Below, in pieces: positions 62,488-64,000 of a DNA stretch of 64,000 nucleotides. Location: contig CP034975.1 in assembly GCA_004026145.2 (NCBI GenBank), positions 3,450,398 to 3,514,397 on the forward strand. Direction: 5' to 3'. The translations under genes and the position numbers were made by a program. This DNA comes from Takifugu bimaculatus (taxonomy: Eukaryota > Chordata > Actinopteri > Tetraodontiformes > Tetraodontidae). Under the pieces are notes generated by a model, which searched no databases, was not told the DNA's origin, and was given only the letters and a program-made list of their open reading frames with translations. Numbering within the stretch: the first letter of the stretch is position 1; every line of letters begins with the position of its first letter.

Positions 62488-62510
62488 GGGGGGGGCAGGG
62501 CAGGGCAGGG
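62488..62510 (+). repeat. GGGCA repeat, ideal G-quadruplex motif
   Basis: G8-CA-G3-CA-G3-CA-G3: four or more G3 runs with constant 2-nt CA loops. Confidence 0.8.
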
Positions 62511-63063
62511 CAGTCTTTATGTCTCTGACTGGCTGATAGAAATACAGATCACCAGGACTTTCTGTTGTCTGCCTAATTGATTCCCTTTAGCGAACTTTCC
62601 CTACCGCCATTATAATAAACCATCATCGATATCAAAAAGGTTTTCATTTACATTTGGTGAGCGGATTCAGAGGTTTCCCTTCCAACATTCTAGGAACAAT
62701 CAGCATGATATCAGCTGCTGTTTCCAGGCTCAACACTGACCCCTCCCCGACGTCGTGACAGAAAAGCATTATTGGTCCCATTCAGACGCCTTTTACACCA
62801 GCAAACTTTGTCCCATAGACGTGTCTTTTAAAAAAAAAAAAAAAAAAGCCAACTTTAAACCTCTGCACACTTCAGCCCTTGGAAGTCCTCGCCCATGTTT
62901 GGAGGAACAACAGATGCGTTGGAGGTTATAGCGTGCTTCCAGGACACGTCTGGTCTCAGACTCCCATCACGTGTGGTGTACGCTGTAGCCCAGGATGACA
63001 GTTTAGCCTGTAGCTTGACCTGTTATCTTAAGTGCAGAAAACCTACACTCGCTCTCTCCCTCT

Positions 63064-63065
<2 letters not shown>
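62511..63065. other. gene-free stretch with poly(A)
   Basis: An A18 run lies at 62830-62847. No retroposon body could be recognised next to it. Confidence 0.4.

Positions 63066-63108
<43 letters not shown>
63066..63108 (+). repeat. CA microsatellite, about 21 copies
   Basis: Perfect (CA)n of 43 bp. Confidence 0.95.
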
Positions 63109-63111
<3 letters not shown>

Positions 63112-63683
63112 TAGATGTATGTGTCTGACACAAACATGTGAATCCTTTTACTGCTGAAAATCCAATTTGCTGGAAACGGACATGAGGATATTTAAATGTG
63201 GGCTAGTTTACGTTCCCAGTTATCAGCCGAGAACGTGTGATCTGTTTGAAAGTTTCAGACGTATCTTCTGCCGATTTCATTAATTGGTGGATGGTGGTGG
63301 CAGTTGAAAGTGGAAAAACCCAAACGCTCCAAACACAAACCTTAGAACTAAATTGTTAAGTGATGAAACTGACATTACTCCCAACCGTTTCTCCTCCTAA
63401 TAATCCAGCGGTGTGGAAATGTTTTGACCACCCTCCCACTGTTCTGCTATATTAGCAACACGTGAGTGCTCAGAGAAAAAAGAACCTGCGACAGATATTG
63501 ACCTATCCTGGGCATGGAGACAGTATTGATCCCTTCCCCCTAGTCGGAGACCCAGAGACAGCAGCGCACAGCAGGGTGGGAAGAAATGGGATATTAACTC
63601 ACCAGCCACCTTACATCCCCTACCTGAAATGGTGGCTCTAATAAAAGCAGCTTCATTTAATTCCACAATAAAGAACATTCCAG
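63109..63683. other. gene-free stretch
   Basis: Nothing recognised. Confidence 0.4.
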
Positions 63684-63719
63684 ATACTGGAACCAGTGAA
63701 ATGTATCTGGTTCCAGTAT
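63684..63719. repeat. perfect 13-bp inverted repeat
   Basis: ATACTGGAACCAG (63684-63696) and CTGGTTCCAGTAT (63707-63719) are perfect reverse complements around a 10-nt loop. Confidence 0.85.
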
Positions 63720-63739
63720 TCTAGACACAAACAATAGAT

Positions 63740-63755
63740 CTAGCTAGCTAGCTAG
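63740..63755. repeat. (CTAG)4 self-palindromic run
   Basis: Four CTAG units form a 16-bp perfect palindrome. Confidence 0.85.
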
Positions 63756-63903
63756 TTGCTGGTTTTGCCTCTTTCTGTTTCTCATTTCATGGTATCAACC
63801 CAAAATTGTGGGTGTTCTTCCATCTTTTACATGAGCATCATGGAATTATTTGTAAGGGTGCATGAGCCAGGCTGCCACAGAGAATCCTTCACCCTTGTTC
63901 TGA

Positions 63904-63904
<1 letters not shown>

Positions 63905-63962
<58 letters not shown>
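63905..63962 (+). repeat. TCTG tetranucleotide microsatellite, about 14 copies
   Basis: Perfect (TCTG)n of 58 bp. Confidence 0.95.
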
Positions 63963-64000
63963 AGTCATATAAAACCCCCTCCAGATAGACACCATTGTGT

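Noticed and set aside
1..64000. CRISPR arrays, bacterial operons, phage or viral genes
   Set aside because: None is present: the gene structure is eukaryotic, and the repeats are tandem simple repeats without spacers.

Overview
The window is vertebrate nuclear DNA, almost certainly from a teleost fish. The evidence is one intron-containing gene with clear vertebrate homology (a syntaxin-19-type SNARE), a eukaryotic tRNA-Leu gene, degraded copies of interspersed repeats that are common in teleost genomes, and abundant CA/GT, TCTG, CT and GC/GT simple repeats. There is no operon-like gene packing. Nearly all open frames of 60-200 codons look like chance frames or frames kept open by simple repeats.

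Layout. 1-2.8 kb: no recognisable gene. 2.8-3.5 kb: a homopyrimidine CT-rich tract with an 11-copy minisatellite. 3.5-10.8 kb: gene-free. 10.83-12.87 kb, minus strand: the one protein-coding gene I can name, stx19, with four coding exons and a predicted 301-residue product. Its stop codon lies in the loop of a perfect 10-bp hairpin. 12.9-41.9 kb: gene-poor DNA with microsatellites, three degraded copies of one teleost interspersed repeat (26.9, 29.2 and 31.3 kb; the 29.2 kb copy is inverted), a probable Tc1/mariner remnant (35.4 kb) and several G-runs. 41.95 kb: an intact tRNA-Leu(AAG). 46.6-47.2 kb: about 600 bp of GT/GA then GT/GC repeat with strong Z-DNA potential. 48.4-48.9 kb: the 5'-truncated, frameshifted 3' end of an L2-like LINE. 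52.8-53.25 kb: an unrecognised frame broken by a single stop. 58.2-58.4 kb: a cluster of TAATTA motifs. 61.2-61.4 kb: a 13 x 14-bp minisatellite whose edge forms a large inverted repeat. 63.07-63.96 kb: further hairpins and microsatellites.

Only stx19 and the tRNA gene have a function that can be read with confidence, and they are unrelated. The rest is intergenic or intronic DNA. Part of it may be conserved regulatory sequence, but that cannot be shown from one genome. I found no convincing new multi-gene system. The most interesting points are the hairpin at the stx19 stop codon, the minisatellite with its inverted-repeat edge, the CpG-rich Z-DNA tract, the broken unrecognised frame at 52.8 kb, and two candidate regulatory blocks at 47.96 and 58.25 kb.
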